37,049 nt of DNA from VGWB01 sp964480945 (GCA_964480945.1 CAYZRX010000033.1:1-37049), one strand, 5' to 3'. Positions 26,201 through 34,754 are shown, counted from the stretch's first letter. A program made the numbers and translations. Notes: generated from the letters alone by a model not told the origin.

Positions 26201-29200
26201 TTCAAGAGCCAGGTAACAGCCAGGGTTTTGTCCTCGACCCGATCCTCAGTCTGCGCCGGAGCGTGACGCTGGGTCCGGGCCAGCGTGTCCGGGTTTCCCT
26301 GGTCCTCGCCGCCGCCGAAACGCGCCAGCAGGTCTTGAGCCTGATGGGGAAGTACAGCGATCCCCATGCGATCGATCGCGCAATGGATTTCGCCTGGGCC
26401 TCTGCGCAGCTCGAGTTACGGCTCTTTCGTATACAGCCTGACGAAGCGCGCCGCTTCCAGCAGATCGCAAGCGACCTGCTGTTTCCCAATCCCCTCTTGC
26501 GCTCTCCCGCCGAACGCATCGAAGAAAATCGCAAGGGTCAATCCGGGTTATGGGCCTATGGAATTTCGGGGGACTTCCCGATTGTGCTGGTCACCGTCGG
26601 TGAGGCGCGGGATACCAGCCTCGTCCGTCAGACGCTGGAGGCGCATGCGTATTGGCGAAGGCACGGGTTGAAGGTGGATCTGGTGATTCTCAACGAGGAG
26701 GCAAGCGTCTATGAGCAGCCGCTGCGTGAACAACTTGAGCGCCTGATCCAAACGCACTCGATGCAGACGGGGACTAATCGACCTGGCGGAGTTTTTCTCC
26801 GCAGCGTGGACCACATCCTGGAGGAAGACCTGACGCTCCTCCGGGCCGTGGCGAGTGTGGCGCTGGTGGCGGCTCGCGGTACATTGCCCAGGCAGTTGGG
26901 CGTGCCTGTGGAGGTTCTCGAGCTGCCCGAACCCTTGGCCAAGAAACGTTCTCCCCGGGAACCGTCGGCTCCGCTCCCCTTTATGGAGTTGCACTACTTC
27001 AACAGTCTGGGCGGTTTTACCGCGGATGGGCGTGAATATGCGATCTATCTCGGTCCCAACACGCACACGCCAGCGCCATGGGTGAACGTCATGGCCAATC
27101 CGACCTTCGGTACTCTCGTCAGCGAATCGGGATCAGGTTTCACGTGGTTCGGCAACAGTCAGCGCAATCGCCTGACGCAGTGGTCGAACGACCCCGTCAT
27201 GGATCCACCGTCTGAAGCGCTGTACATCCGCGACGAAGAGACCGGGGTCTACTGGACGCCGACCCCCTTGCCGATCCGCGAGCAGACCGCATATCGGGCG
27301 AGGCATGGAGCGGGGTACACAGTTTTCGAACATAACAGTCAGGGGATTGAGCAGGAACTGACAGTCTTCGTTCCTGTGGATGAGAAGGGGGGAGAACCGG
27401 TCAAGCTGCAAAGACTGTCGTTGAAGAACGACTCTTCCAGGCGTCGCAAGCTCTCTGTGACGTACTATGTCGAATGGACGCTCGGCGAAAACCGAGAATC
27501 ATCCCAGATGCACGTCGTGACGCGCTGGGATGACGATGTGCAGGCCATGCTGGCCCGGAATCGCTACCACCCTGAATATGGCGATCGGGTTGCTTTCGCC
27601 GCCATCGATCCGCCGCCAGCGTCCTACAGCGGCGACCGCACGTCCTTCATTGGGCGCAACCGTTCGCTGGCTAACCCGGCGGCGATGGATCGGGTCGGTC
27701 TGTCAAGTCGGATAGGGGCGGGATTCGACCCGTGCGCGGCTATGCAGGTGGCGCTTGAACTGGCTCCGGGCGAGAGGGCTGAGGTTACATGCATCGTGGG
27801 TCAGGCTGCTACGCTGGATGACGTTCATGCGTTGGTTCTCGCCTACCGGGAAAGCGTAGCGTTCGAGACGGCGTTAAGCAAAACGAAGGCGTGGTGGGAT
27901 GATCTCCTGGAGACAATCGAAGTCCACACCCCCGAGCTCGCTGCGGACTTCCTCATCAACCGTTGGCTTCTGTACCAGAGCCTTAGCTCTCGTATGTGGG
28001 GAAGGTCCGCCTTCTACCAGTCCGGTGGCGCATTCGGTTTCCGCGATCAATTGCAGGACGTCACGGCTTTCCTCCATGCATATCCCAAGCTGGCGCGGGA
28101 ACACATCCTGCTGGCCGCGAGCCGACAGTTCAAGGAAGGCGATGTCCAACACTGGTGGCACCCGCCGGGTGGCGTCGGTATGCGATCGCGAATTTCCGAT
28201 GACCTTCTGTGGCTTCCCTATACTGTGGCTCAGTACGTCCGGACCACCGGCGATGTAGACATCCTGCACGCGGAGATTCCCTTTCTCGACGCTCCGGCGC
28301 TGAAGGGCGACGAACACGAGATCCTCTCCACACCGGAGGTCACACTCGAGCGCGCCACGCTGTTCGAGCACTGCCAGCGCGCGGTCACGCGTGGTCTGAC
28401 GGTCGGGCCGCACGGGTTGCCCCTGATGGGGTCGGGTGATTGGAACGACGGGATGAACCTTGTGGGTGCCGGCGGGAAAGGGGAGAGTGTCTGGCTGGGC
28501 TGGTTCCTGGCGGAGGTGCTTCAGGGTATGGCCGGGTTGTCAGATCTGTTGAAACGGTCAGATTTAAGCCGAGCTTATCAACAGGAGAGACAGGCGCTTA
28601 TTCAGCGTGTCGAACAAGCGGCATGGGATGGGGAGTGGTATCTTCGGGGGATTTTCGACGATGGCACCCCCCTCGGTTCCTCGGCGAGCAAGGAAGCGAA
28701 GATAGCTTCCCTCCCTCAATCCTGGGCCTGGTTGATCGGCGCCGCGGACACGCATCGCGCGGAAGTGGCTCTCGACTCTGTATGGCGACACCTTGTGAAG
28801 GAGGATGAAGGCTTGGTGCTGCTCCTGACACCTCCCTTCGACACGTCGGAGCCGTCGCCCGGATACATCAAGGGGTACCCTCCGGGGGTGCGTGAGAACG
28901 GAGGCCAGTACTCTCACGCCGCCCTGTGGTTTGCCATGGCCCTCGCACGCCGCGGGGATGGTGAGCGTGCGGCGAGGGTGCTGCGCATGCTCAATCCGAT
29001 CGAGCGCGCCCGTGATCCGGAAACAGTCTGGCGCTACGGTGTGGAGCCGTACGTGATCGCGGCTGATGTGTACCAATTGTCGGGGTGGATCGGTCAGGGT
29101 GGTTGGTCCTGGTACACGGGCTCGGCGGCCTGGATGTACCGGGCTTGGGTCGAAGAGGTTTTGGGGTTGAAGGTACAGGGGGATCGCATGGAGTTGTCTC

Positions 29201-29418
29201 CGGTCATCCCCGGTTGGTGGGACGGTTTCCGCATGCGATATCGTCATGGGGAAGCCATCTACGAGATCCAGGTCGAGAATCCGGAGAAGTGCCAGCGGGG
29301 TGTGTCGTGGGTGGAGATGGATGGTCAGCGCGTGCCGGATGGGGTGATCCCGCTGGAGAGGGGCCTGGTGAAGCACCGGATCCTGGTACACATGGGAAAT
29401 CCGGAGAATACGGCTTAA
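20242..29418 (+). CDS. Cyclic beta-1,2-glucan synthase (NdvB/ChvB/Cgs type), 3058 residues
   Basis: Giant inner-membrane enzyme that makes and cyclises beta-1,2-glucan from UDP-glucose. An N-terminal small domain with a Gly-rich membrane hairpin (about 1-165) resembles YflT/DUF1269 stress-protein domains. Membrane helices at about 570-620 precede the GT84 domain: LDSDTQLP (D777, D779), SHDLIEG (889-895) and RQHRWIRGDW (922-931). More helices follow (about 965-1010 and 1090-1145). A glycoamylase-like domain runs from about 1180, with FLYDPERRLF near 1488 and YMAHHQGMGF at 1696. Two GH94 beta-sandwich regions begin near 1784 and 2254. The GH94 catalytic barrel follows, with QSGGAFGFRDQLQD near 2590 and GSGDWNDGMN at 2730-2739, which carries the phosphorylase general acid. 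GTG 20242 is the start, with AAGGA at 20231-20235. At 3058 residues it is longer than Brucella Cgs (about 2870). The gene is GC-richer than both flanks. Confidence 0.93.
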   Translation: MEAGILLSYFARQDEARRALRLLEKRGFRRAALVYKSADGDVHTRDPFLWRRALGVILATLLCGGFAGVACLFINWQGWIPGGTLSILTSMLAGGFAGAIFGAVWMRRSKHGVERKLLDDHTRWLVSEEVVLVLQAPIDALRVPVAVLRQSLEVPPPIFVLHPKRESPAGDVRSAGVPLSLALIREHAQRLAKEHQVDPKPVKNTRLLKQLVQARQWVHQVCSDLSEASRLELTATPAAEWILDNEYIIEGNVRDVQLNLPRRYYQLLPVLSNEQGRGLPRIYDLAKELISHVDLRLDRENILAFIEAYQSERALTIGELWAVPQILRVALIESIQNLAARALTDLREREVADLWANRLATANRRDPNRLFAIVAELAANQPSPSPYFGTQLVGHLYDEAAALVLVQSWLERTLRKSLTDLSLREQNRQTKDQISIANAFTSLRQLALLDWRKIFEKLSRVDQLLRLDPAGVYPRMDFDTRDRYRRTVEELARRSGQREEQVAQRAVEMAKRAAAESAEDERPIHIGTYLIGEGRREFARLLGCPEKLLRAPQWIYRHRPALYFVGLGLFTLAFISLVAAFGLRGYSPGIQFFMAFLFLIPTSQVAIELVNYLVTRLLSPHTFPKMDFEASGIPDAFRTLVVVPAMLVDEKSIRAEVERLEVRYLANKESNLLFSLFTDYTDSDQAHREGDERLLQTAIEGLEGLNHRYGGERFFLFHRKRKWSESEQKYIGWERKRGKLEELNRLIDGTRPEAAGQLAFVGDAGQLSNVRFVITLDSDTQLPHGTARRMIETLAHLLNQPRFNADGTIAAGSYTIIQPRVSPTLPSTSASLFSRLFADAVGIDPYSKAVSDVNQDLTGEGSYYGKGIYDVRAFSRVLSGRLPEERVLSHDLIEGAYVRVGLASDIELFDEFPQGYLSYSKRQHRWIRGDWQIADWIFPRVPAPGSRRAPNPLSKFNRWKIFDNLRRSLLPVTSLGLLIASWLISTRLGWISTVVVVVQLLFHPLAQPLTMATTRKGLKHFSFPKVAHDLLRALADAALLPHQAGLALDAILRVWYRRFISHHKLLEWTPAQAVRRSAARPHPWFTASLGLASVLSVMVGWTVVRWMPSALAIASPWFLLWFLSPLLGWLLNLRSHPGQDQIVLPGKDLLFLRKVARRTWRYFSDFVGDQTSWLPPDNYQVAYQNRLATRTSPTNIGLWMNSTLAAHDFGYVTPDQVVEILTHSMETIGRLERYEGHLLNWYDIKTLAPLEPRYVSSVDSGNLLGSLWALEHGLDELIARPVLDGRAFEGLRDTGEILKEVVEQKGIGGLDASVLEELLRMCESPPDRITDVIHLLRRMEGSVRTLAAQARESADVDASPSYWAGQMEQQVSAWLGIADRYCSWIEILDEKGEADLAQLGSDALQAFREGLHRAPSLLDLAHGNSSCIQILRSIRETAPPPAGPLSEWLDRLIQAFAKSQWLAGEELGLNEGLITNVRELSESINMSFLYDPERRLFSIGYNVSEGRLDSAFYDLLASEARFGGFVAIARGDVPVEHWFSMSRPYGAIGRRRVLLSWTGTMFEYLMPLIFQRSYGNSLLDDAAKEVVATQIDYGRRRRVPWGVSESAFGDLDINKTYQYKAFGVPELGLKRGLEEDVVVAPYAALLAVNVEPGETVRNLRRLAGLGLLNEYGFYEAIDFSRQPSRKGERGVIIRVYMAHHQGMGFLSLTNFLHRDAIQRRFHADLRVRAVETLLQERVPTLPPLYHISTREGVPSAISAGELAPSVSKFDTPHTGTPKTQLLCNGRYGLMVTNAGGGYSQWGDFEITRWRADRTQDLWGTFCYIREADANRLWSNTFHPVGGKDEVHSVEFALDRAVFRHVDNGIHTETEVIVSPEDDVEIRRITLINRSVHTRRLDLTSYVELSMAAHNADRQHPAFNKMFIETEAVPELQALLAYRRTRSKDEPPLYVAHRFTLEQAVDEVLQFETDRRRFIGRGRTLANPMGVFQEPGNSQGFVLDPILSLRRSVTLGPGQRVRVSLVLAAAETRQQVLSLMGKYSDPHAIDRAMDFAWASAQLELRLFRIQPDEARRFQQIASDLLFPNPLLRSPAERIEENRKGQSGLWAYGISGDFPIVLVTVGEARDTSLVRQTLEAHAYWRRHGLKVDLVILNEEASVYEQPLREQLERLIQTHSMQTGTNRPGGVFLRSVDHILEEDLTLLRAVASVALVAARGTLPRQLGVPVEVLELPEPLAKKRSPREPSAPLPFMELHYFNSLGGFTADGREYAIYLGPNTHTPAPWVNVMANPTFGTLVSESGSGFTWFGNSQRNRLTQWSNDPVMDPPSEALYIRDEETGVYWTPTPLPIREQTAYRARHGAGYTVFEHNSQGIEQELTVFVPVDEKGGEPVKLQRLSLKNDSSRRRKLSVTYYVEWTLGENRESSQMHVVTRWDDDVQAMLARNRYHPEYGDRVAFAAIDPPPASYSGDRTSFIGRNRSLANPAAMDRVGLSSRIGAGFDPCAAMQVALELAPGERAEVTCIVGQAATLDDVHALVLAYRESVAFETALSKTKAWWDDLLETIEVHTPELAADFLINRWLLYQSLSSRMWGRSAFYQSGGAFGFRDQLQDVTAFLHAYPKLAREHILLAASRQFKEGDVQHWWHPPGGVGMRSRISDDLLWLPYTVAQYVRTTGDVDILHAEIPFLDAPALKGDEHEILSTPEVTLERATLFEHCQRAVTRGLTVGPHGLPLMGSGDWNDGMNLVGAGGKGESVWLGWFLAEVLQGMAGLSDLLKRSDLSRAYQQERQALIQRVEQAAWDGEWYLRGIFDDGTPLGSSASKEAKIASLPQSWAWLIGAADTHRAEVALDSVWRHLVKEDEGLVLLLTPPFDTSEPSPGYIKGYPPGVRENGGQYSHAALWFAMALARRGDGERAARVLRMLNPIERARDPETVWRYGVEPYVIAADVYQLSGWIGQGGWSWYTGSAAWMYRAWVEEVLGLKVQGDRMELSPVIPGWWDGFRMRYRHGEAIYEIQVENPEKCQRGVSWVEMDGQRVPDGVIPLERGLVKHRILVHMGNPENTA

Positions 29419-29596
29419 GACGTCTTCTGAGTTCCGGATGAACTTGCAGATCGGCTGTGATTTGCAGCAGGCACAGCGCTGCTTTGGTGGCCGTCGGGAC
29501 TTCGCTAAAGATTCGCTTCCTCGCCTCAACATCTCCATCCGCATCAGCAGCCGGCGAAGCAACAACCTCATCGGCCGCGCACACGCATCCCTTGCC

Positions 29597-30253
29597 TCAT
29601 CCGACGTTATCCGGATTTTCCTCGTCCAGCAGCCATTTGAGAGGGTTGTTCCGGATGTACGTTCGGATGCGATAGAGATCGTCTTCATCCCTGATGATAT
29701 GGTCGTGGAAACGTCCCTGCCAGGCGAATTCTTCTTGACCATTTGTACGGGCCCACGTGGTGACGGCAGCCTTGAATGTTCTGATGACGACGGAAAGAGA
29801 TCCCTTTGAGGGAGAGATGGTTTTGCCGATATGTTTGGATGTATTCCCCGGGTGGGCGTTCAATGAAACGGTATCACGCGTAGGGACGTTAAATTGAACG
29901 TCCCTACCAACGACCCGTGGTGATTTCTCGTTAATTCTCACAATACCGTGCACGTGATTCGGCATCACGACATATTCATCGAGGCCAACGTCTTCGTGAT
30001 GTTGCGGGATCTCTCTCCAACATGCATCGGCTGCGCGACCCAAATCCGATAGGTCGACACCATCGAGCGCAATCCTTCCGAAATCACATCTCCTCCCTTT
30101 CACAACGATCGTCACATAGTACCACCCCGGCTGGGAATAATCCCAATCCTTCAAGCGGATTGAACGGCGGCCAAGTTTCTTGAGATCGAAGCGCGTGGAT
30201 GAGATTGAACAGCAGCCAGGATAGGCGGCCGAGCGGCTTGCCGAAGCCACCAT
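29597..30253 (-). CDS. Y1-type transposase, REP-associated tyrosine transposase (RAYT) family
   Basis: IS200/TnpA-REP-like single-strand DNA transposase, 218 residues from ATG 30253. It has RRSIRLKDWDYSQPGWYYVT (the usual N-terminus of the family), the HUH motif MPNHVHGIV, and the family C-terminus EEFAWQGRFHDHIIRDE with RIRTYIRNNPLKWLL. The first 28 or so residues are not family sequence and may be fused leader. At the helix where many relatives have a Tyr followed by K-S (for example S-Y-K-S) this protein has Phe (RTFKAAVT), so catalytic competence is uncertain. A perfect palindrome sits inside the gene (29880-29907). RAYTs typically act on nearby REP hairpins, and hairpin clusters lie at 32.1-32.4 kb and 34.4-34.7 kb. 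The start follows a GAGGGGGAG tract 15 bp after the upstream hydrolase gene. It converges with the glucan synthase across a 178-bp gap. Confidence 0.85.
   Translation of the reverse strand: MVASASRSAAYPGCCSISSTRFDLKKLGRRSIRLKDWDYSQPGWYYVTIVVKGRRCDFGRIALDGVDLSDLGRAADACWREIPQHHEDVGLDEYVVMPNHVHGIVRINEKSPRVVGRDVQFNVPTRDTVSLNAHPGNTSKHIGKTISPSKGSLSVVIRTFKAAVTTWARTNGQEEFAWQGRFHDHIIRDEDDLYRIRTYIRNNPLKWLLDEENPDNVG
29880..29907. repeat. Perfect 11-bp inverted repeat inside the transposase gene
   Basis: GTAGGGACGTT (29880-29890) and AACGTCCCTAC (29897-29907) are exact inverted repeats with a six-base loop. They encode the segment GRDVQFNVPT, which lies between the HUH motif and the C-terminal helix, where family members vary in length. 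It looks like a hairpin element inserted in frame. Confidence 0.7.
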
Positions 30254-30267
30254 CAACTCCCCCTCGA

Positions 30268-31758
30268 CTATTCACCTTCACGATAATTGAACCCAAGGTG
30301 AATCGCCTGACGGACAGGTTCGATCTTGCCACCGAGCGCCCGATGGGCAATTTCCAAGGCGACGTCGGGGTTGAGCAGGTCGTTGTTCGTGCACACCACA
30401 ACGCCGAACCTCTGCTCGGGATAGATCATCATGATGCTTTGAAAGTCGATGTGCTGTCCCCACTGCCACAACGCGTCCCCCTGTGTGCTGTGCTGAATGC
30501 CCGGACCCAATCCCCAGGAGAGATCGTTGCTCAGCCTGATCTGTGGCGTCTGCAACTGTTTCGCCATTTCTGAGCTCAGATGTTGCGGATCGGATACTTC
30601 AATGAGAAACGCAGCCATATCGCCGACCGTAGCACGCATTGAGCCGGCTGCCTCTGCCTTTACGCCTGTCCACCTCGGGACAGGCACGTTCGTCAGGTTG
30701 ATGGTGAGGAAGACAAGTCCCGCCAGGATCAGCACGCTCCACATCACCGTCAGGATGCGCTGCTGCCAAGGTCGTTGCGGGGACAAACGGACGATGATGA
30801 TCCGGCCGGCAAGAAAGAGCAACGCGAACGTGGCGGTCAAAGCGAGCCCGCAGAACGCTATCAACCAGGCGAACTCCGACAGACTGACCATTCCGAGCAG
30901 CACAAATGGTGGAAGGAGCGCGAGCACAAATGCCACGGTCAAGATGATCATCACCACTCTTCGGGTCAGTTTCCACTGGCCTTTCCGGATCCGGTGGATC
31001 ACGAGTCCTACGAGACCGACAATCACCAGGAAAACCAGATAACACACTGCAAACAGGAGTGCCGGGACGATCGCATGAAGATGACCGTTCGCTGTGCGCG
31101 CGGTAAGGTCCGGCCGGTTGACAAAGCTGCTTGATGACATCCCCAGAGGCGTAAAGACCATCTCCTGCGCCACCTGCTCAAGCGGCTGACCGGTGACCTG
31201 TTCGATCACCGCTTGCGCGTATTGAATTCCGATGGCCGAATAGGAATACCCGCGGCCGGGGGGAAAGAGACTCTCCCTGCTCGTGGTGCTATGGCCGAGT
31301 CCTGAGCTGTGAGAAAGCACGTGGCGCAGCGTGATGGCGTCCCGGTACTTGGAGGGAGGAAGCCAGGGTTCAGGCAGGTAGGCATTCAGCGGCTTGTCGA
31401 GCGAAAGCAACCCTTGATCGACCAGCCGCAGCGCGATATACGCCGTAACGACTTTGCTGTTGGAGGCCACCTCGAACACCGTTTCCGGTGTGATCGGCCG
31501 GCGCGTGATTGTATTGGCAACTCCAAAGCCCTTCGTCCAGACCGCCTTTCCGTCCCGGATGAGGGCAATGCCGACTCCGGGGATGTTCTGTTCGCGCATA
31601 TACTCAGGAACAAACTTCTCAAGATCGGCAACGATAGCCTCGACGGGCTCGGACGACCTCAGCAGTGAGACTTGTTGAGGCGGCGTTGCTGCCAGCGCTG
31701 CCGTTCCTGCGAGGAGAACGAGCAAAGCGAGCGGGGAGGCGACCTTGAATCTCATCAT
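30268..31758 (-). CDS. Serine hydrolase, beta-lactamase/PBP fold, interrupted by four membrane segments
   Basis: A 496-residue exported enzyme. ATG 31758 has GGAGG nine bases upstream and is preferred to the TTG at 31767. The signal peptide is about 1-24 (ending ALAATPP). The first half of the fold includes NIPGVGIALIRDGKAVWTKG, S99-N-S-K102 and GYSYSAIGIQYAQ. Four hydrophobic segments (about residues 230-355) then come where relatives simply have a loop. The fold resumes with AAGSMRATVGDMAAFL, LSWGLGPGIQ and QWGQHIDFQS, where the third box (usually HxG or KTG) reads WGQH. An even number of crossings returns the chain to the same side, so both halves can meet in the periplasm. It differs from 2013 and 34827, whose membrane helices lie at the C-terminus. 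It precedes the transposase on the same strand. Confidence 0.85.
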   Translation of the reverse strand: MMRFKVASPLALLVLLAGTAALAATPPQQVSLLRSSEPVEAIVADLEKFVPEYMREQNIPGVGIALIRDGKAVWTKGFGVANTITRRPITPETVFEVASNSKVVTAYIALRLVDQGLLSLDKPLNAYLPEPWLPPSKYRDAITLRHVLSHSSGLGHSTTSRESLFPPGRGYSYSAIGIQYAQAVIEQVTGQPLEQVAQEMVFTPLGMSSSSFVNRPDLTARTANGHLHAIVPALLFAVCYLVFLVIVGLVGLVIHRIRKGQWKLTRRVVMIILTVAFVLALLPPFVLLGMVSLSEFAWLIAFCGLALTATFALLFLAGRIIIVRLSPQRPWQQRILTVMWSVLILAGLVFLTINLTNVPVPRWTGVKAEAAGSMRATVGDMAAFLIEVSDPQHLSSEMAKQLQTPQIRLSNDLSWGLGPGIQHSTQGDALWQWGQHIDFQSIMMIYPEQRFGVVVCTNNDLLNPDVALEIAHRALGGKIEPVRQAIHLGFNYREGE

Positions 31759-32083
31759 GATTCCCAACCTCCATCCCGCCTCTTAACAATCTGGCTGAGC
31801 TGCTGAAAACATGCGGTGCATTGTTCTTTACGGATTCGATGGTGAAATGATGCGGGCGTTCGCAACCTCATTACAGCGTCAATTTTCTTGTCCGTCAGCC
31901 CAGCGTCAGGCATAGGTCGGCATGGGGCACCTCTGTCGGGAATTGCGGGCATAACAATACCTGCACCGTCAATCTTTGCTACGCTTCTCAGTCCTCGAGC
32001 GATACATCCGCCCTGTGATGCCCCCTTCCTGAAGTATTCTCCGGAGAGGGATTCAATGCTTCGCAATACCCGTGTGTCTCGTG

Positions 32084-32105
32084 GGGGCGAATCGCTATTC
32101 GCCCC
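32084..32105. repeat. Hairpin GGGGCGAAT/ATTCGCCCC
   Basis: GGGGCGAAT at 32084-32092 and ATTCGCCCC at 32097-32105 form a perfect nine-bp stem with a four-base loop, typical of a REP-like or MITE-end hairpin. It is the first of the cluster. Confidence 0.55.
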
Positions 32106-32143
32106 GACGGTGGACATTGTGTCACCCTAACACCCACCCTGTC

Positions 32144-32190
32144 ATGCCGAACTCGCTTGCCCCGATGTCTCTCAATCGGGGGTTCGGCAT
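32144..32190. repeat. Nested hairpin, ATGCCGAA type, copy 1
   Basis: The outer stem is ATGCCGAAC (32144-32152) with GTTCGGCAT (32182-32190); the inner stem is CCCCGAT (32160-32166) with ATCGGGG (32175-32181). The same outer stem, with a different inner stem, recurs at 32276. This is the pattern of a dispersed repeat with conserved ends and a variable centre. Confidence 0.6.
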
Positions 32191-32231
32191 CTGGAAAAAC
32201 CTCGAGCCGTTTCCAGGTAAACCCGGTCTAG

Positions 32232-32252
32232 ATCCTGAAACAAGTTCAGGAT
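32232..32252. repeat. Hairpin ATCCTGAA/TTCAGGAT
   Basis: ATCCTGAA (32232-32239) pairs with TTCAGGAT (32245-32252) over a five-base loop, and is followed by GACA. Its arm CCTGAA...TTCAGG recurs at 32373. Hairpins of this form are widely dispersed in many bacterial genomes. Confidence 0.6.
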
Positions 32253-32275
32253 GACACGATCGCACCAACCGTGTC

Positions 32276-32330
32276 ATGCCGAACTTGCGCGTTTTTCGCG
32301 TCCCGCATTCTTCTTGCGGGATTTCGGCAT
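32276..32330. repeat. Nested hairpin, ATGCCGAA type, copy 2
   Basis: The outer stem is ATGCCGAA (32276-32283) with TTCGGCAT (32323-32330); the inner stem is TCCCGCA (32301-32307) with TGCGGGA (32315-32321), plus a small CGCG...CGCG stem. It is a direct copy of the outer arms at 32144 (132 bp apart), both preceded by GTC. Confidence 0.6.
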
Positions 32331-32372
32331 CTATTCAGGGCCTGCGACCCTGTCCTGATCCACCTGCTCTAG

Positions 32373-32393
32373 GCCCTGAACCGAGTTCAGGGC
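32373..32393. repeat. Hairpin GCCCTGAA/TTCAGGGC
   Basis: GCCCTGAA (32373-32380) pairs with TTCAGGGC (32386-32393) over a five-base loop. The first two arm bases have changed on both sides compared with 32232 (compensatory AT to GC), which argues that the pairing itself matters. It lies 12 bp beyond the stop codon of the minus-strand esterase and may also act as its terminator. Confidence 0.6.
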
Positions 32394-32405
32394 GACTCGT
32401 TCCTT

Positions 32406-34130
<1,725 letters not shown>

Positions 34131-34204
34131 GGTTGCCTCCGGGGTTGTGACACTGAGTTGACGATTTCGCGACGGTAGAGTGGGCGTGTGTATGAAGCTA
34201 AGGA

Positions 34205-34370
34205 AGTTTCGGACGCGAGGCAATACGGCATTTGACAGCTATTAGACAGTTACGTCATTTCTTATGTTTTGCCTAACATCATAGCTCCTTTCACGCCCTT
34301 GAGGAGAATCTGTCTCCGCGTTGAACTACGACGCATCATGACTGAGCAACGAGTGCGTGGGTTACTTTTC
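34205..34370 (+). repeat. Long imperfect direct repeat, copy A (upstream of the 34827 gene)
   Basis: It aligns without gaps to 36839-37004 at a constant offset of 2,634 bp. I counted 129 identities in 170 positions, about 76 %, starting a few bases earlier at 34201. The best blocks are TTGACAGCT near 34232, TCACGCCCTT at 34291, and GGTTACTTT near 34360. After it, copy A has about 45 extra bases before the shared CTTCGCTCCTCCGAAG (34414-34429). Confidence 0.7.
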
Positions 34371-34501
34371 CCGCTCTTGGATTCCGCTTCCGTGCGGGAT
34401 TCAGAGGGCGGAACTTCGCTCCTCCGAAGTCCCGCTGTACGGGATGCCGCCTCATTGGTATTGGAAGCCATCCCAAAAAAGGTAGCTCTGTCACCCCGAA
34501 A

Positions 34502-34524
34502 CCCCGCACAGAAGCATTGCGGGG
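34502..34524. repeat. Hairpin CCCCGCA/TGCGGGG
   Basis: CCCCGCA (34502-34508) and TGCGGGG (34518-34524) form a perfect seven-bp stem with a nine-base loop, directly abutting the first 21-bp direct repeat. Confidence 0.5.
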
Positions 34525-34544
34525 CAGGCGTGACCGCCAAGACT
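34524..34544 (+). repeat. 21-bp direct repeat, copy 1
   Basis: It begins GCAGGCGTGACCGCC and is identical over 21 bases to 34692-34712. The two copies are 168 bp apart and lie between the divergent genes. A related 21-base unit ending GGGCGACATAT follows at 34551-34571, with a variant ending GAGCGACATAT at 34604-34624 that carries the small hairpin GCTCC/GGAGC. Confidence 0.7.
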
Positions 34545-34691
34545 CTGTCAGTCCCGCTGGGGGCGACATATTTCTAGAACGACAAAAGAAATAAGCTCTT
34601 CAAGCTCCGTCAGGAGCGACATATCCTGGTGTGTCCCTCTTCAACTTATTATGAATTCGGTCACGGAATAGTCCCCCGAAAAAGGATCGGC

Positions 34692-34712
34692 GCAGGCGTG
34701 ACCGCCAAGACT
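34692..34712 (+). repeat. 21-bp direct repeat, copy 2
   Basis: Exact copy of 34524-34544, preceded here by CGGC and followed by GTTGTAA. It lies 43 bp upstream of the promoter candidate of the 34827 gene. Confidence 0.7.
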
Positions 34713-34754
34713 GTTGTAATGGCTTCCTGTTTGGTTTCCTCGCCGTAGAGCACC

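Larger units (their letters stand above)
31768..32405. other. 638-bp gene-free stretch with a cluster of five hairpins
   Basis: The first 300 bp (31768-32080) have an open minus-strand frame of about 120 residues (31755-32117) with GLTDKKIDAVMRL. It is faintly like a cytochrome c tail but has no CxxCH, so I do not call a gene. From 32084 to 32393 there are five hairpins of at least two related types, listed separately. The stretch separates the two minus-strand hydrolase genes, so the promoter of the 31758 gene should be here, but none is evident. Confidence 0.6.

Noticed and set aside
24040..26367. Long open frame (775 codons) on the minus strand opposite the glucan synthase
   Set aside because: The plus-strand frame encodes recognisable GT84/GH94 domains; long antisense frames are expected in GC-rich coding DNA. 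The antisense product has no recognisable motif.
28564..29742. Minus-strand frame of 392 codons across the end of the glucan synthase
   Set aside because: It overlaps both the GH94 domain and the transposase in other frames and shows no domain; taken as a shadow.
31755..32117. Minus-strand frame of 120 residues with GLTDKKIDAVMRL, faintly like a cytochrome c tail
   Set aside because: No CxxCH haem motif, no ribosome-binding site, and its first part runs through a REP-like hairpin. Probably chance or heavily decayed.
32084..32393. CRISPR array
   Set aside because: The repeats are hairpins of differing sequence and spacing, with no regular unit, no constant spacers and no cas genes.
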